A DNA stretch of 64,000 bases, from contig CBDCEX010000016.1 in assembly GCA_965216025.1 (NCBI GenBank), forward strand, positions 62,001 through 126,000, given 5' to 3'. The position numbers and the translations under genes are program-made. Positions 53,239 through 62,742 of this stretch are shown here, piece after piece. A model generated the notes under the pieces. It had not been told where the DNA came from and ran no database searches. It saw only the letters and a list, made by a program, of their open reading frames with translations. Numbering within the stretch: the first letter of the stretch is position 1; the number at the start of each line of letters is the position of its first letter. The DNA is from JADFQT01 sp965216025. GTDB lineage: Bacteria; Chloroflexota; Dehalococcoidia; Lucifugimonadales; UBA3495.

Positions 53239-53910
53239 CTATTCCTCCAGCCGGGGTTTCATCCGGTAACCCCGACGGGGCCAGGACTCTATGGCGTCCT
53301 GACCGTCGATGTAGGGCCCGATAAGATTGTTGATCGCCAATTTGTGACGACTCAAGGCCTCGTTGGCAAGTAGTGGGGCGGTGTCCGGAACAGGCCACAG
53401 CAATTCTATCAGGGATTCGGTGGTGTACCAGTTTCCCTTGTGGCCGGACAGAAACTTCAAGAGGAAAAAAGCCCGGTCGCCCAGATGCTCCTCCAGCATC
53501 TGGCGGCCAATACGGATTTGCCGGGGAACTTCAGAGACCACCAGCAGTTCCAGAGGATCGGCCGGCGCGGTGTAGCTGCCGGAATCCCTAGGAACTCGGA
53601 ATCGAACGCGCCATCCATCGCCGGGCTGACCGAACACGATCTCATCGCCGTGGTTCAACGGGACCGAGCTGCCTTCCACCAGGGTTTGGTTTACGATGGT
53701 CCCCAAGCGGCTGTGGTCCTCCAGGACCGGTTGGGCACCCTGAAGCTTAATAGTGGCGTGAAGGCGGCTGGAGGAGCGGCACTGCATGGGGATTGGGATA
53801 TCAGGATTGCAATCTCTGGCTGGCCGCCCAATGGTTGCCAGGCCAGCCAGCGGGATTTCCTCCAATACCCCACCCTCTTCATCAAGCACGTCAAAGTAGT
53901 ATTCTGCCAT
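53239..53910 (-). CDS. FHA domain-winged helix protein
   Basis: The N-terminal FHA fold of this 223-residue protein (about 20-105) shows the phosphothreonine-binding residues in pattern: ATIGRPARD, SSSRLHATIKLQ, SRLGTIVNQTLVEG and LNHGDEIVFG. The C-terminal part (about 120-220: LTSGHK-like FLSGHKGNWYTTESLIELLW, EALSRHKLAINNLIGPYI, RRGYRMKP) resembles an OmpR-type winged helix. It probably binds DNA or RNA polymerase when a kinase substrate is phosphorylated. It sits between the kinase and phosphatase genes, all on the same strand. The gene is intact. Confidence 0.88.
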   Translation of the reverse strand: MAEYYFDVLDEEGGVLEEIPLAGLATIGRPARDCNPDIPIPMQCRSSSRLHATIKLQGAQPVLEDHSRLGTIVNQTLVEGSSVPLNHGDEIVFGQPGDGWRVRFRVPRDSGSYTAPADPLELLVVSEVPRQIRIGRQMLEEHLGDRAFFLLKFLSGHKGNWYTTESLIELLWPVPDTAPLLANEALSRHKLAINNLIGPYIDGQDAIESWPRRGYRMKPRLEE

Positions 53911-54071
53911 GTTACCCCCATGCAGGACAGCCAGCCGGATAGGTTTCCCCCCTGTCCAAATTCCCGGTACAACTTCCCCGTCTTGCGGATCAGACCCTTG
54001 ACTTGGTTAGAATGTTTCCACGATTGGTCGTAAAGATGAACAAAAATGTCACGAAAAGAGGAGATGGGCCC

Positions 54072-54857
54072 TCAGAATTGCATTATTACCACGGTAATAT
54101 TATCCAAGCCACCAGCGGTGTTGGCGGCCGTTATCAAGTCCCAGCAGGCCGCCTGCGGAGACTTGTGGGTCGCTATTTCCAGGATGGCGGCTTCTGGCAC
54201 CATAGTGGTTAAGCCATCGGTGCACAGCAAATAACAATCCCCGGGATAAACCTGGTGGGCGCTGACGTGGGGAAGGATCTCTTCATTGTGGCCCATGGCC
54301 TGAGTGATGACGTGGCGCTGAGGATGGCGACGAGCCTGTTCCGGCTGAATCAACCCATCCCTGAGCATTGCGGCCACCAGGGAGTCTTCCTCAACCAGTT
54401 GTTGTACCGAGCCGCCTCGAAGACGCAGCACCGGGCTGTCCCCGACGTGACCAATCCACAGGACTGTCGGGGAAGTACGGGGCAGAAGAGCTATTGTTCC
54501 CGTGCTGGCCATACTCCCCAGCGCCGGCTCGCCTCGCTGGTCTGCTTTCAGCCTGGCGTGCAGCCCCAGCGTCAGGTCAGCCACGGCCTGTCCCGGCCCC
54601 GCGCGCGGGCCTGGGCCCGTCCCTGGGCCCAGCAGCAGCTCCGGCAAATATCTGGCGGCACGGGAACTGGCCTCCAGGCCGTTGCTCAGCCCACCCACGC
54701 CGTCGAATATGCCCACAACCGCCGAGCACCAGTGGGGGACCGCGCCTTCCTGTAGTATGACATAAGAGTCTTCATTGATGGGACGCACCAGCCCCCGGTC
54801 GGTGCTTCCAGCAATTTCTAGTTCCGGATCAGCAGCTTGATACGGTTGGGTGGGCAT
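54072..54857 (-). CDS. PP2C-type Ser/Thr protein phosphatase
   Basis: This 261-residue protein has the metal-binding and core motifs of PP2C: GLVRPINEDSY, VGIFDGVGG, GTIALLPRTSPTVLWIGHVGD, CTDGLTTMVPE and GGLDNITVVIM. It likely dephosphorylates targets of the neighbouring Ser/Thr kinase (kinase-phosphatase pairing as in PknB/PstP). The kinase is now broken; the phosphatase frame is intact. Confidence 0.92.
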   Translation of the reverse strand: MPTQPYQAADPELEIAGSTDRGLVRPINEDSYVILQEGAVPHWCSAVVGIFDGVGGLSNGLEASSRAARYLPELLLGPGTGPGPRAGPGQAVADLTLGLHARLKADQRGEPALGSMASTGTIALLPRTSPTVLWIGHVGDSPVLRLRGGSVQQLVEEDSLVAAMLRDGLIQPEQARRHPQRHVITQAMGHNEEILPHVSAHQVYPGDCYLLCTDGLTTMVPEAAILEIATHKSPQAACWDLITAANTAGGLDNITVVIMQF

Positions 54858-54947
54858 GAGTGTATCTCTTTTCTCCAGTTCTCTATGAAGAGTGCGTGTT
54901 TTGGGCAGGGTCGGGGCGCACAGCCGCGCCCCCCTACGAAATCCCGC

Positions 54948-56158
54948 CTAGGCTTCCAGCGATTCCGCTTGTCGCCGTTCGCCAAGCCCCTCAAACTTTT
55001 CCCGCAGTTCCTCAGACAACTTGTTTAGCTCGACAATGTTCTTACGGGCGGAGTCCAATCCCTCGGTCTTCAACTGCTCCACCAGGTTGATGGCCTCAAT
55101 CAGGTCATTGTGGGCCTGAGTGAGCTTCTCGATGGCTACCACCGGGCTGTTGTAGATGTCCCCTATTTTTGCGGTGTGCTGACGGATTGAGGCAGCGTTG
55201 GCCACCAGCAAATCGCCAATGAATTCCCGGGTCCGCTGGACGGCTTCCAGCACCCGCTTCTGCCGCGCCAGCGCCGACTGGAGAGCCAGACCGATGGTCA
55301 CCGTGTTGGTCGCCAGGGTCAGGGTGCGGTCTACCGACTGGCCCAGCCGGGTATTGTTCTGCCGGGTCATTTCGATGCTGACAAAGAGCATGAGGTGGAC
55401 TTCTTCCATCCCCTTCAAGTCCTGCACCCGAATGGCAACGTCGGACAGAGCCTCTCGAAGCCTCGCTGCTTTGGGAGAGGCATCGCTGCGTTCCAGGGCC
55501 TCTTCCAGTTGCTGCATCAAAAGCTCGCCAAGATAGCCGTTCTTCAGGATAACCAGTTGCTGGGTCTCCACCTGCTCGTACAGCATGCGCAACTCAATAT
55601 TGTCCCTGGTGAGTAGCATCCTCCCATCCTGAAGGCTGGACTCCACGACCCGCACCTGCTTGGACACCGTCTCGTACCTGATGGCGATTTTTTCAGCCTG
55701 ATCACCATAGGGCTAAACCGGTTGACCAGGGGAAGGGTGCTTACCACGCTCCGGAACCAGGAGCGATTCAGCTCGTGGGGATTGATCTGGTCCAGCGCCA
55801 GCCGTAGGTCCAACAGATCCTGAGATATCTTTTCTCCGGGACCTCCTCTGGTCATCATGTCGCCAACCCGGGCGCGCAGCAGCTCCAGTTCCCGGCCAGC
55901 ATGTCTCTGCGCCTGGACTCCCACAGCGGTGATACTGTCAACCAGTTCCATCTCCTTGCCGCCGCTGGATTCTTCCAGCTGTTTGATTGCCGTGGCCGCT
56001 TTGGCTTGGAACTCCTGAGATTCGGCGGCGGTGATTCCTGGCGGTGCTACCGGCTCTGCTCTAGACGTTATTACCAAGTCCCCTGCTAAATCTTCCGGCG
56101 ATGAGGGAGCCAGGATTGTGCCGAGTTCGACTGAGCTATCCCGCTCTTCTGTGATCAT
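54948..56158 (-). pseudogene. TelA/KlaA-family protein, one frameshift
   Basis: The 5' frame (56158 to about 55690) reads VGVQAQRHAGRELELLRARV, NRSWFRSVVSTLPLVNRFSP and MVIRLKK. At a run of six A (about 55688) the frame slips, and the second frame continues IAIRYETVSKQVRVVESSLQ, DGRMLLTRDNIELRMLYEQV, MTRQNNTRLGQSVDRTLTLA and ends ERRQAESLEA at 54948. This is the TelA (toxic anion resistance) family, about 400 residues long. One added A would restore it, so it is either a recent mutation or a base-calling error. TelA proteins occur with Ter-type stress and phospho-signalling genes. Confidence 0.85.
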
Positions 56159-56236
56159 GTCATCACCTCCGTTACTCTGCTCGATCCGATTTTCCGGGAT
56201 TGTTTCCCGTCATTGGATATGGTGGCCGGGGTAGAT

Positions 56237-56815
56237 TCAAAATCCCAGCTCCTTCAGCTCCTCCTGCACCTCTTTAGCCTGCTGAATGACTCTGCTGAGA
56301 GTCTCAATGACCGCATCGGCCCCCTTTTCGGACTCAACAGCGCCGAAGGATACCAGCTGTATCCGGGCCTGGTTCAGAGACGCTTCACAGCGACTGGCCT
56401 GGTTCAGCAACTCTTCTACCCGCAAGGCCTGCTGCCGTAGGAGTCTCAAAGTTTGGTGATAGGAGGCCAGGGAGTCGCGTAGCGATTCAACCCGGCTTGT
56501 CTGGCTGGCGTCATCACTCAGGGCGTCAATCTCCTTTTCCAGCCTTATGGCCTCCCCCGCCAGCCTTTCTTCATCGGAAGAGCGGACGGCCTGCACCAGT
56601 TCCAAAGCGTGTCGCAAAACGCTTAATCCTTGGCGGTAGGTCTCTTCCCCCAGCGCCGGGATACGGACTGCCAGCAGTGATATGTCGTCTCTCCGGCGCT
56701 CCAGAGCCAGCCGCAATTGGGTGTATTCGTAGCTCAGCCGCTCAAGAACCTTGAGCCCCTCGGTTGATTTGTTCCTGGAGAACCCCACTCTTAGCGACTC
56801 CAGCAGTGGTTTCAA
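56237..56815 (-). CDS. coiled-coil protein, unknown
   Basis: The 192-residue product is nearly all helical with heptads (YEYTQLRLALERRRDDISLL, LAGEAIRLEKEIDALSDDAS, SEKGADAVIETLSRVIQQAK). No membrane segment. Its position just upstream of telA and next to the membrane/coiled-coil gene suggests it forms a complex with them. Confidence 0.7.
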   Translation of the reverse strand: MKPLLESLRVGFSRNKSTEGLKVLERLSYEYTQLRLALERRRDDISLLAVRIPALGEETYRQGLSVLRHALELVQAVRSSDEERLAGEAIRLEKEIDALSDDASQTSRVESLRDSLASYHQTLRLLRQQALRVEELLNQASRCEASLNQARIQLVSFGAVESEKGADAVIETLSRVIQQAKEVQEELKELGF

Positions 56816-57267
56816 ATTCGGCGGGCTATGGCTTACCTCCTGCCAAGCAGCTGGCTGGTCCAGGTTAATGATTTTTTCCTTGGCTCAATGCAGGTTGGCC
56901 TCTATTTCGCTGGCCAGCCTCTCGGCCCCGGCGGGGATATTTGCTAGCGTCTCAAGCTGGCATACCTGGAGCAATAGCGTCTCTAGCTCCTGATAAAGGT
57001 CGCCAGCCAAAGTTCGAGCCTGGTCAATCTGCTTCCTCGTCGCTGCGACGGCGTCACGGCGAGCCGTGGGAGCATCGGTTATGAGGCTGGCGCCACGCGG
57101 ACTGCTGGAGCCGATTAGGGATAGCCCGCGGGCCAGTCCTTCAGCCTTTTGGACCAGTTCGAGCTGCAGATCCAGCAGCTTGGAGGCGGCTGCCAGTACT
57201 CGGCCCAACTCGTCCCTCGCACCCCTGGTCCGTCGCAGGCTATAGACCTTGAGGGTCACCTCGGCGA

Positions 57268-58153
57268 CTAAACCAAAGCCAAGGTGGGAACTACATTGGG
57301 CAGTGATGGCAAAGGCACGGCAGGTGTAAAGATCAAAGCATCGGCTCGGGCCTGTAACCGGGTTGGGCAGCGATGTTTCCCTTCATCCTTACGATGAATT
57401 AGCCCGCCGAAGAATTGATTCATCTTCTCTTGGACTTTGGCTTTTGTTCCCAGGCATTCGTTGGCCGTGACCTCTTCTCTGGCCCAGTCCCAGACGGCTT
57501 CGTCGGCGTTGAAGTCTGGACTGTAGGCCGGTAAGGCCACCAACCTCAGATGCAAGTTCAGGAGTGGTCAAATAGCTGCGAATCGCTGCTCCTCGGTGGG
57601 CTGGCCCATTGTCCCAGATTACTACCAGAGGTCCAGGATGGTTTGCTCTTAGCTGCTGTAAAAAGGCGGTGGAGGTCTCGGCATTGCTGTTTCCAGCTAT
57701 TTCCATGGCTTCCACCTCCCCAGTCTCCAGACAAACTCCCGAGTAGTAGCAGGCCTTCTCTCCCCACCGGGGACTGGTGGAGTCCACCAGCGCTGCCTCT
57801 CCCTTGAGTACCCATTTGCCTCGCAGGTCGGCATCGGCCCGAAAGTGGGCTTCATCCACGAAGAAGATCTTGGCTCCACTCTCTTGGGCCTCCTCTCGGA
57901 TTTGGCTGTACTGGAGGACGAAGGCTTTCCGTTCTTCATCCTTGGCTTTCAGGAGGCGTTTCTTGGGTCGCTTCAGCACGAAGCCCAACCGATGGAGGTA
58001 GTTCAAGCAACTGCTCCGACTCAGCCCCAGGTCAAAGCTCTGCTTGAGAAATTGCCTTACTACTTTCCAGTTCCAGTTGGACAATTCAATCCCCGCCTCC
58101 CCAGGCGGATTTTGCACCGCAGACTTCAGTTGGTTCTGTTGACCTCGGTTCAA
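57268..58153 (-). pseudogene. IS630-like transposase orfB, copy D, frameshifted
   Basis: The DDE part is intact up to SYLTTPEL, where one extra base shifts the frame; the last third (MHLRLVALPAYSPDFNADEA to PTLALV) is in another frame. The catalytic Glu (DEAVW) is therefore lost from the main product. Confidence 0.88.
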
Positions 58154-58500
58154 GACGGGGGGGAACCCCCAGTCTGCTCAAAGACCAAACCTTGGGCCCC
58201 GCCTTGGCGAAAGTTGTCCAGCCAGTTTCCGATGGTATGAGGCTCTCTCTCCAAAGCCTCAGCCACTTGAGTGGCCGACCACCCTTGGGCCAACAACCAT
58301 AGCCCATGCCATCGCTCTCGCTCCCGAGGTGTTGGCGCCCGATACATCCTTTCCCGTAAGTCGCCTACATCCAGTTGCCACCGTTCCAGGAGTTGCACTA
58401 TTTCCTTCATCCCTTCCACCACCGCCAATCGACTTCTTTTACAGAATATCGCAACTCCTCTTCGGGTTCGCTTTATGTAGGTTTCACCTTAGCTTTGGTT
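57271..58500 (-). mobile_element. IS630-like element, copy D
   Basis: It is 1230 bp with the same inverted repeats as copies A and B/C and TA at 57269-57270 and 58501-58502. It is 1 bp longer than the reconstructed copy B/C; the extra A (at about 57561) breaks orfB. Confidence 0.93.
58150..58428 (-). CDS. IS630-like transposase orfA, copy D
   Basis: This 92-residue HTH part includes GWSATQVAEALEREPHTIGN. It ends at the same C7 run and TTGA overlap with orfB as copies A and B/C. Confidence 0.83.
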   Translation of the reverse strand: MAVVEGMKEIVQLLERWQLDVGDLRERMYRAPTPRERERWHGLWLLAQGWSATQVAEALEREPHTIGNWLDNFRQGGAQGLVFEQTGGSPPS

Positions 58501-58821
58501 TAGGCTGGAACTCTTCCTGACAATATCCTGCAACGCCGCGTCGGAAAGGGTATGCCAGGGGATTCGCTTTGCAATTGAGGAGTAGACCAATCGTTCCCAA
58601 ACCTTGGGGTTACCATATGTCATCCACAAGCCCAGCGTGACAGCCACACCGGTCCAGGCAACGGCGTAAATTTGCGAACCGAATATGAGCAGGAAAAGGC
58701 TGATTCCGATGCTCCACAGCAGTAGCAATGGCCCCCCGTATCCTTGCACGATGAAGTACTGGAGCAACTGTCCTTTCTCATCCAACCCAAGCATCAGGTA
58801 AACCGGCCGAAGCTTAGTCAT

Positions 58822-59049
58822 GTTATGGCCCCTGTGGTGGTCGCTTAATTATCGCCTGACAAGGTTGCCTCTTGAAGCAGGTCCTCGGGCCGCCCCGGCA
58901 AGTGATGAAATGGCTTATATCGAATGGTAGCAGTGGGACCGTGGCGCTGATTGGGAAGGCGGTTGCAGGCTCCTTGCGTCTTTGGTTGCATCCTTAGTTG
59001 CGTTGTTACCTGATAAGATCCAAATCCCCCTTTGCAAAGGGGAAACTTG
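58822..59049. other. intergenic, no gene seen
   Basis: This lies upstream of the first gene of the minus-strand cluster, so its promoter should be here. No strong -10/-35 pair recognised. Confidence 0.4.
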
Positions 59050-59059
59050 AGGGATTTCC

Positions 59060-60332
59060 CAGGGCCTTTTCATTTTCTCAAAATAGTATAAAATTATTAC
59101 CAGTTTAAGCGGGAGGGAAGGATGATGACTTTGAGAGAAACGCTGGATTTGGTGCCTGACTTCCGGAGTAGCCAAGGGCGACGCCACTCTTTGGGGGCGA
59201 TCCTGGCCTTGGCCACCTGTGCCATGCTGTGCGGCGCCCGCAGCTTATACGCCATAGCTCAATGGGGGCGGGACCAAGGGGGTGCTACGGCGCAGCTTTT
59301 GGGGTTCAGCCAGGAGAAGACACCCTGCGTGGCCACCCTCCACCGGGTGTTCAAGGGCCTGGACGTGGCGGCCTTTGAGGCAGAAGTCGGCAACTGGCTG
59401 GCAAATAGCGGGGTAGAGGCGGATGACCCCCTGTCCCTGGACGGGAAAACCTTGCGAGGGGTCCACGGCCAAGAGATACCCGGGGTCCATCTGGTGTCGG
59501 CCTACGCTAGCCGCGCTGGGGCAGTGCTGGCGCAGGTAGCTGCGCCGGGCAAAGGGGAAGAATTGGCGGCGGTCAAAGAAGTATTGGGCCAGGTACCCCT
59601 GAAGGGTCGGGTAGTAGTGGCTGATGCCTTACTGACCCAACGGAAAGTCTGTGAGCAGATTGTGGCAGGCGGCGGAGAGTATCTGCTGCCAGTTAAAGAG
59701 AATCAGCCCACCTTGCGCCGAGACCTGGAGGTGGCTTTTTCCCCTGCTAGGAACTGAGAGGGCTGGTGGCCCAACCGTACCTCCCTGGCTGGCAGCGGAG
59801 TGGCGAGCACGCGGGGCCAAGCTGACGGTCTGGGCCGATGCTCCAGTAAAGCGGCGTCATGGGCGGCTGGAGCGGCGAGAGTTGTGGGCCTTGGCCGACC
59901 CAGAGCTAAATGGCTACGTGGGCAGCGCTGGGACGGTCGGGGAAGCGTGGCCGCATCTGCAACAGGTGTGTCGGCTAGAGCGCCAGCGGGTCGTGAAGGG
60001 CAAGAAACAGGTGGCTGTGAGCTATGCAATTAGCAGTCTCCCAGCCACTGATGCCGATGCCAGGCGATTGTTGAGCCTTTCCCGTGGGCACTGGGGCATC
60101 GAGAACCGCCTCCACTGGGTACGGGATGTGACCTTCGACGAGGACCGCTCTCAGGTGCGCACTGGGGCCGCCCCTCAGGTTCTGGCGGGCCTGCGGAACC
60201 TGGTCATCAGCTTGGTACGTCGGGCTGGGCATTCCAACGTAGCCGCTGCCCTACGCCGCCACAATGCCCATCTCAGCGAAGCTTTCGACATGATGGGCTT
60301 TACCTACCAGGCAGGAGAATGAAAAGACCCTG
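59060..60332 (+). mobile_element. ISAs1 element, copy 2
   Basis: It is 1273 bp with ends CAGGGCCTTTTCATTTTC and CAGGGTCTTTTCATTCTC. A perfect 10-bp duplication AGGGATTTCC lies at 59050-59059 and 60333-60342. It sits in intergenic DNA upstream of the alcohol dehydrogenase gene. Confidence 0.93.
59122..60322 (+). CDS. ISAs1 transposase in two frames
   Basis: The first frame (59122-59757) holds the N-terminal part with SLDGKTLRGVHG and VVVADALLTQRK (two Asp). The second (from about 59730 to 60322) holds LSLSRGHWGIENRLHWVRDV with the catalytic Glu and the normal C-terminus HLSEAFDMMGFTYQAGE. The switch at GTGGCTTTTTCCCCTGC needs +1. The C-terminus is complete, so this copy may still be active if the shift is programmed. 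Confidence 0.75.
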
Positions 60333-60471
60333 AGGGATTTCCCCAGGGCAATTGACCAGGTCTCTGGGTGATGCTACATTCGGTGCCAAACTATCTGAGA
60401 GTTGGACCCCCATTCAATATCTGGTGTCGAGAACCCTTGCGAACTCTTGGAATTCTTTATGGAGGCGAGTC

Positions 60472-61557
60472 ATGAAGGCCGCTGTGCTGCGTGAAGTCGA
60501 TAGACCCCTGGAGGTAGAGGAGGTACAGGTCGATAATCCCGGTCCTCGGGAGGTGCTAATTCGGACCCGGGCCAGCGGGATCTGCCACAGCGACCTGCAT
60601 TTTGTGGAGGGCAAGTATTCCATTCCCATGCCGGCGGTACTGGGGCATGAAGCCGCCGGCACGGTGGAGGCGGTGGGGGAGCAGGTTACCTACGTGAAGC
60701 CAGGAGACACGGTGGTCACCTGCCTTTCCGTTTTCTGCGGCCACTGCGAGTTTTGCTTGCGGGGTCAACCGGTGCTGTGCACCCGCACCGGCGTGGTTCG
60801 CCACCGAGACGAGCCGCCGCGTTTGAGTCAAGGAGACACACCGATTACTCAGATGGCCCAGCTGGGAGCCTATGCCGAGCAGATGTTGGTTCACGAACAT
60901 GCGCTGGTGAAGGTACGGGATGATGTGCCCTTTGACCGGTTGGCCTTGATCGGCTGTGGCGCTACCACCGGCCTAGGCGCTGCTTTAAACACCGCCAAAA
61001 TAGAACCGGGCTGCAGCGTTGCTGTGGTCGGCTGTGGCGGTGTGGGCCTCAACTGCATTCAAGGGGCGGCTCTGGGTGGCGCCCTGCGAATAATAGCGAT
61101 CGACACGGTGGAAACCAAGCTGACCCTGGCCCGTCAGTTCGGCGCAACCGACGTGATCGACGCCTCTGGGGGCGAGGTGGTGCGGAAAGTGCTGGACCTG
61201 ACCGATGGCGGCGTGGACTATTCCTTTGAGGCTATTGGACTTAAGGAGACCGCCGAGCAGTGTTATGAGATGCTCCGTCCCGGAGGTGCGGCTACCATAA
61301 TTGGGATGATTCCCGAAGGGACCAAGATAGAGATTGATGCGGGCAACTTCCTCCGGAGGGAGCGGCGGATTCAGGGCAGCAGCATGGGGTCCAACCGATT
61401 TCGCACCGACATGCCTCGCTATATCGAGTTCTACCTCCAGGGCCGGCTAAAGCTAGACGAGTTGGTGTCCCAACATTTGAAGCTGGAGCAGATCAACGAG
61501 GGCTTTGAGGATATGAAGGGGGGCAACGTTGCCCGCAGTGTAATAACTTTCGATTAG
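60472..61557 (+). CDS. zinc-dependent alcohol dehydrogenase (MDR family)
   Basis: This 361-residue protein starts at the ATG at 60472, with GGAGG before it. Catalytic zinc ligands are ASGICHSD (Cys 38) and LGHEAAG (His 59); structural zinc cysteines are CGHCEFCLRGQPVLC (89, 92, 95, 103). The NAD-binding Rossmann motif is VAVVGCGGVGLN. It is like class III/aryl-alcohol dehydrogenases; the substrate is unknown. ISAs1 copy 2 ends 140 bp upstream and may have displaced its promoter. Confidence 0.93.
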   Translation: MKAAVLREVDRPLEVEEVQVDNPGPREVLIRTRASGICHSDLHFVEGKYSIPMPAVLGHEAAGTVEAVGEQVTYVKPGDTVVTCLSVFCGHCEFCLRGQPVLCTRTGVVRHRDEPPRLSQGDTPITQMAQLGAYAEQMLVHEHALVKVRDDVPFDRLALIGCGATTGLGAALNTAKIEPGCSVAVVGCGGVGLNCIQGAALGGALRIIAIDTVETKLTLARQFGATDVIDASGGEVVRKVLDLTDGGVDYSFEAIGLKETAEQCYEMLRPGGAATIIGMIPEGTKIEIDAGNFLRRERRIQGSSMGSNRFRTDMPRYIEFYLQGRLKLDELVSQHLKLEQINEGFEDMKGGNVARSVITFD

Positions 61558-61639
61558 CGGAGCCTGGGCTCCTTTGTCCTCAGGTGCTATAATGCCTATC
61601 GCTTATTCAAGTTGCTCCCCAATCTTCGCAATCAGTATA

Positions 61640-62470
61640 ATGGTGCGGCAATACATCTTGGGTCCTAGTGGAGGAATCATGGCCCGACTGGGCGGCACTG
61701 CTACTGATTCTCACCTGGCTGCTTTCCGGGGCCTGGAAACGCACTTCAAGCGGCTGGGAATTGACCTGGATTGGGTGCTGTATTCAGACGATGAGGCCGT
61801 GGTGGACGCCTTTGTTGCCGGCGAAATCGACATGGCCTGGAACGGCCCCCTGAACTACGTAAAGATAAAAAATCAGCTGGCCGACCCCTGCCGGGTGGTC
61901 GCCATGCGGGACGTGGATTTTGATTTCATTACCCACTTCATCACCCAGCCCAGCTCGAACATCCTCACTATCGAGGACTTGATTGGGAAGCGCTTCGCTT
62001 TTGGCAGTCGGGGCTCGGTGGAGGCTGGACTATTGGCCCACTACTTTCTTAATCAGTCTGGGATAAACCCCGGGCGCGATCTGGGGACTTGCACATTCTT
62101 CGAGGAGCGCCAATCCTCCACCAGCTTTGACCAGATGGACGTCATAGAGCAAGTGCTCTCCGGCGAGTACGACGCCGGTGCGGTCAGTGGACGGACTCTG
62201 TCGACCCTCGTTGAACGGGGTACGGTGCCGGCCGACGCGGTGCGGGTGTTCTGGTCCAGCCCAGGTTATAGCCACTGCTGTTTCACCGCCCAAGGGGATA
62301 TGGAACCGAGGCTGTTCCAGCAGCTGGAAGAAGCCTTTGTGTCAGTGGACGGCGGCAACCCGGAGGGAAAGGCCATATTCGAGGCAGAGGCCTGCGACAG
62401 CCTGCAACCGGGAATCTCCGAGGGCTGGGAACTGCTGGAAAAGGCGGCTCAAGAACAGGGTCTGTTGTAG
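61640..62470 (+). CDS. PhnD/SsuA-like substrate-binding protein
   Basis: From the ATG at 61640 it is 276 residues: QYILGPSGGIMARLGG, DAFVAGEIDMAWNGPLNYVK, IEDLIGKRFAFGSRGSVEAG and YDAGAVSGRTLSTLV. These match the phosphonate/sulfonate ABC transporter binding-protein fold (type II). No signal peptide follows this start. An upstream ATG at 61592 adds a weakly hydrophobic stretch, so export is uncertain. No permease or ATPase gene is nearby. It could be a cytoplasmic ligand sensor or an enzyme of the THI5/NMT1-like fold. Confidence 0.75.
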   Translation: MVRQYILGPSGGIMARLGGTATDSHLAAFRGLETHFKRLGIDLDWVLYSDDEAVVDAFVAGEIDMAWNGPLNYVKIKNQLADPCRVVAMRDVDFDFITHFITQPSSNILTIEDLIGKRFAFGSRGSVEAGLLAHYFLNQSGINPGRDLGTCTFFEERQSSTSFDQMDVIEQVLSGEYDAGAVSGRTLSTLVERGTVPADAVRVFWSSPGYSHCCFTAQGDMEPRLFQQLEEAFVSVDGGNPEGKAIFEAEACDSLQPGISEGWELLEKAAQEQGLL

Positions 62471-62527
62471 CGCCGGGGGGCCGCGGGCTTACCTAGGGAC
62501 GACCTTGGAAATTAGCCCAAAACGTGG

Positions 62528-62601
62528 TTCGACAGGCTCACCACGAACGGATTAAGAACACCGCCCGCCCGTCCGTCCTGGGCTTGTCGAAGGACGGTCC
62601 A
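62528..62601. repeat. palindromic intergenic repeat
   Basis: TTCGACAGGCTCACCACGAA on the left and GGGCTTGTCGAAGGACGG on the right form an imperfect inverted repeat of the same type as 49758-49817. Confidence 0.65.
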
Positions 62602-62742
62602 CACGGAATACAAAAGTTTGAGAGACTTACTCAGCCCCAAACGTCTTCTGCTCCCGGCAACCCCAAGCTGGTGATGCGCTCCCTATAGTGTGGTTCCATC
62701 TTCTGGTGAACTAGGCCCAGAATGCTGCTCCTGCCTTAACCT

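Larger units (their letters stand above)
56885..58821 (-). pseudogene. membrane/coiled-coil protein interrupted by IS630 copy D
   Basis: The 5' part (58821 to 58503) reads MTKLRPVYLMLGLDEKGQLL and YFIVQGYGGPLLLLWSIGIS, with two membrane helices. The 3' part (57270 to 56885) is helical (DELGRVLAAASKLLDLQLEL, RKQIDQARTLAGDLYQELET). Joining across TA gives KSSSLVAEVTLKVY in frame, about 230 residues. It is a paralogue of 9093-9857. It is the first gene of the reconstructed signalling cluster. Confidence 0.85.
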
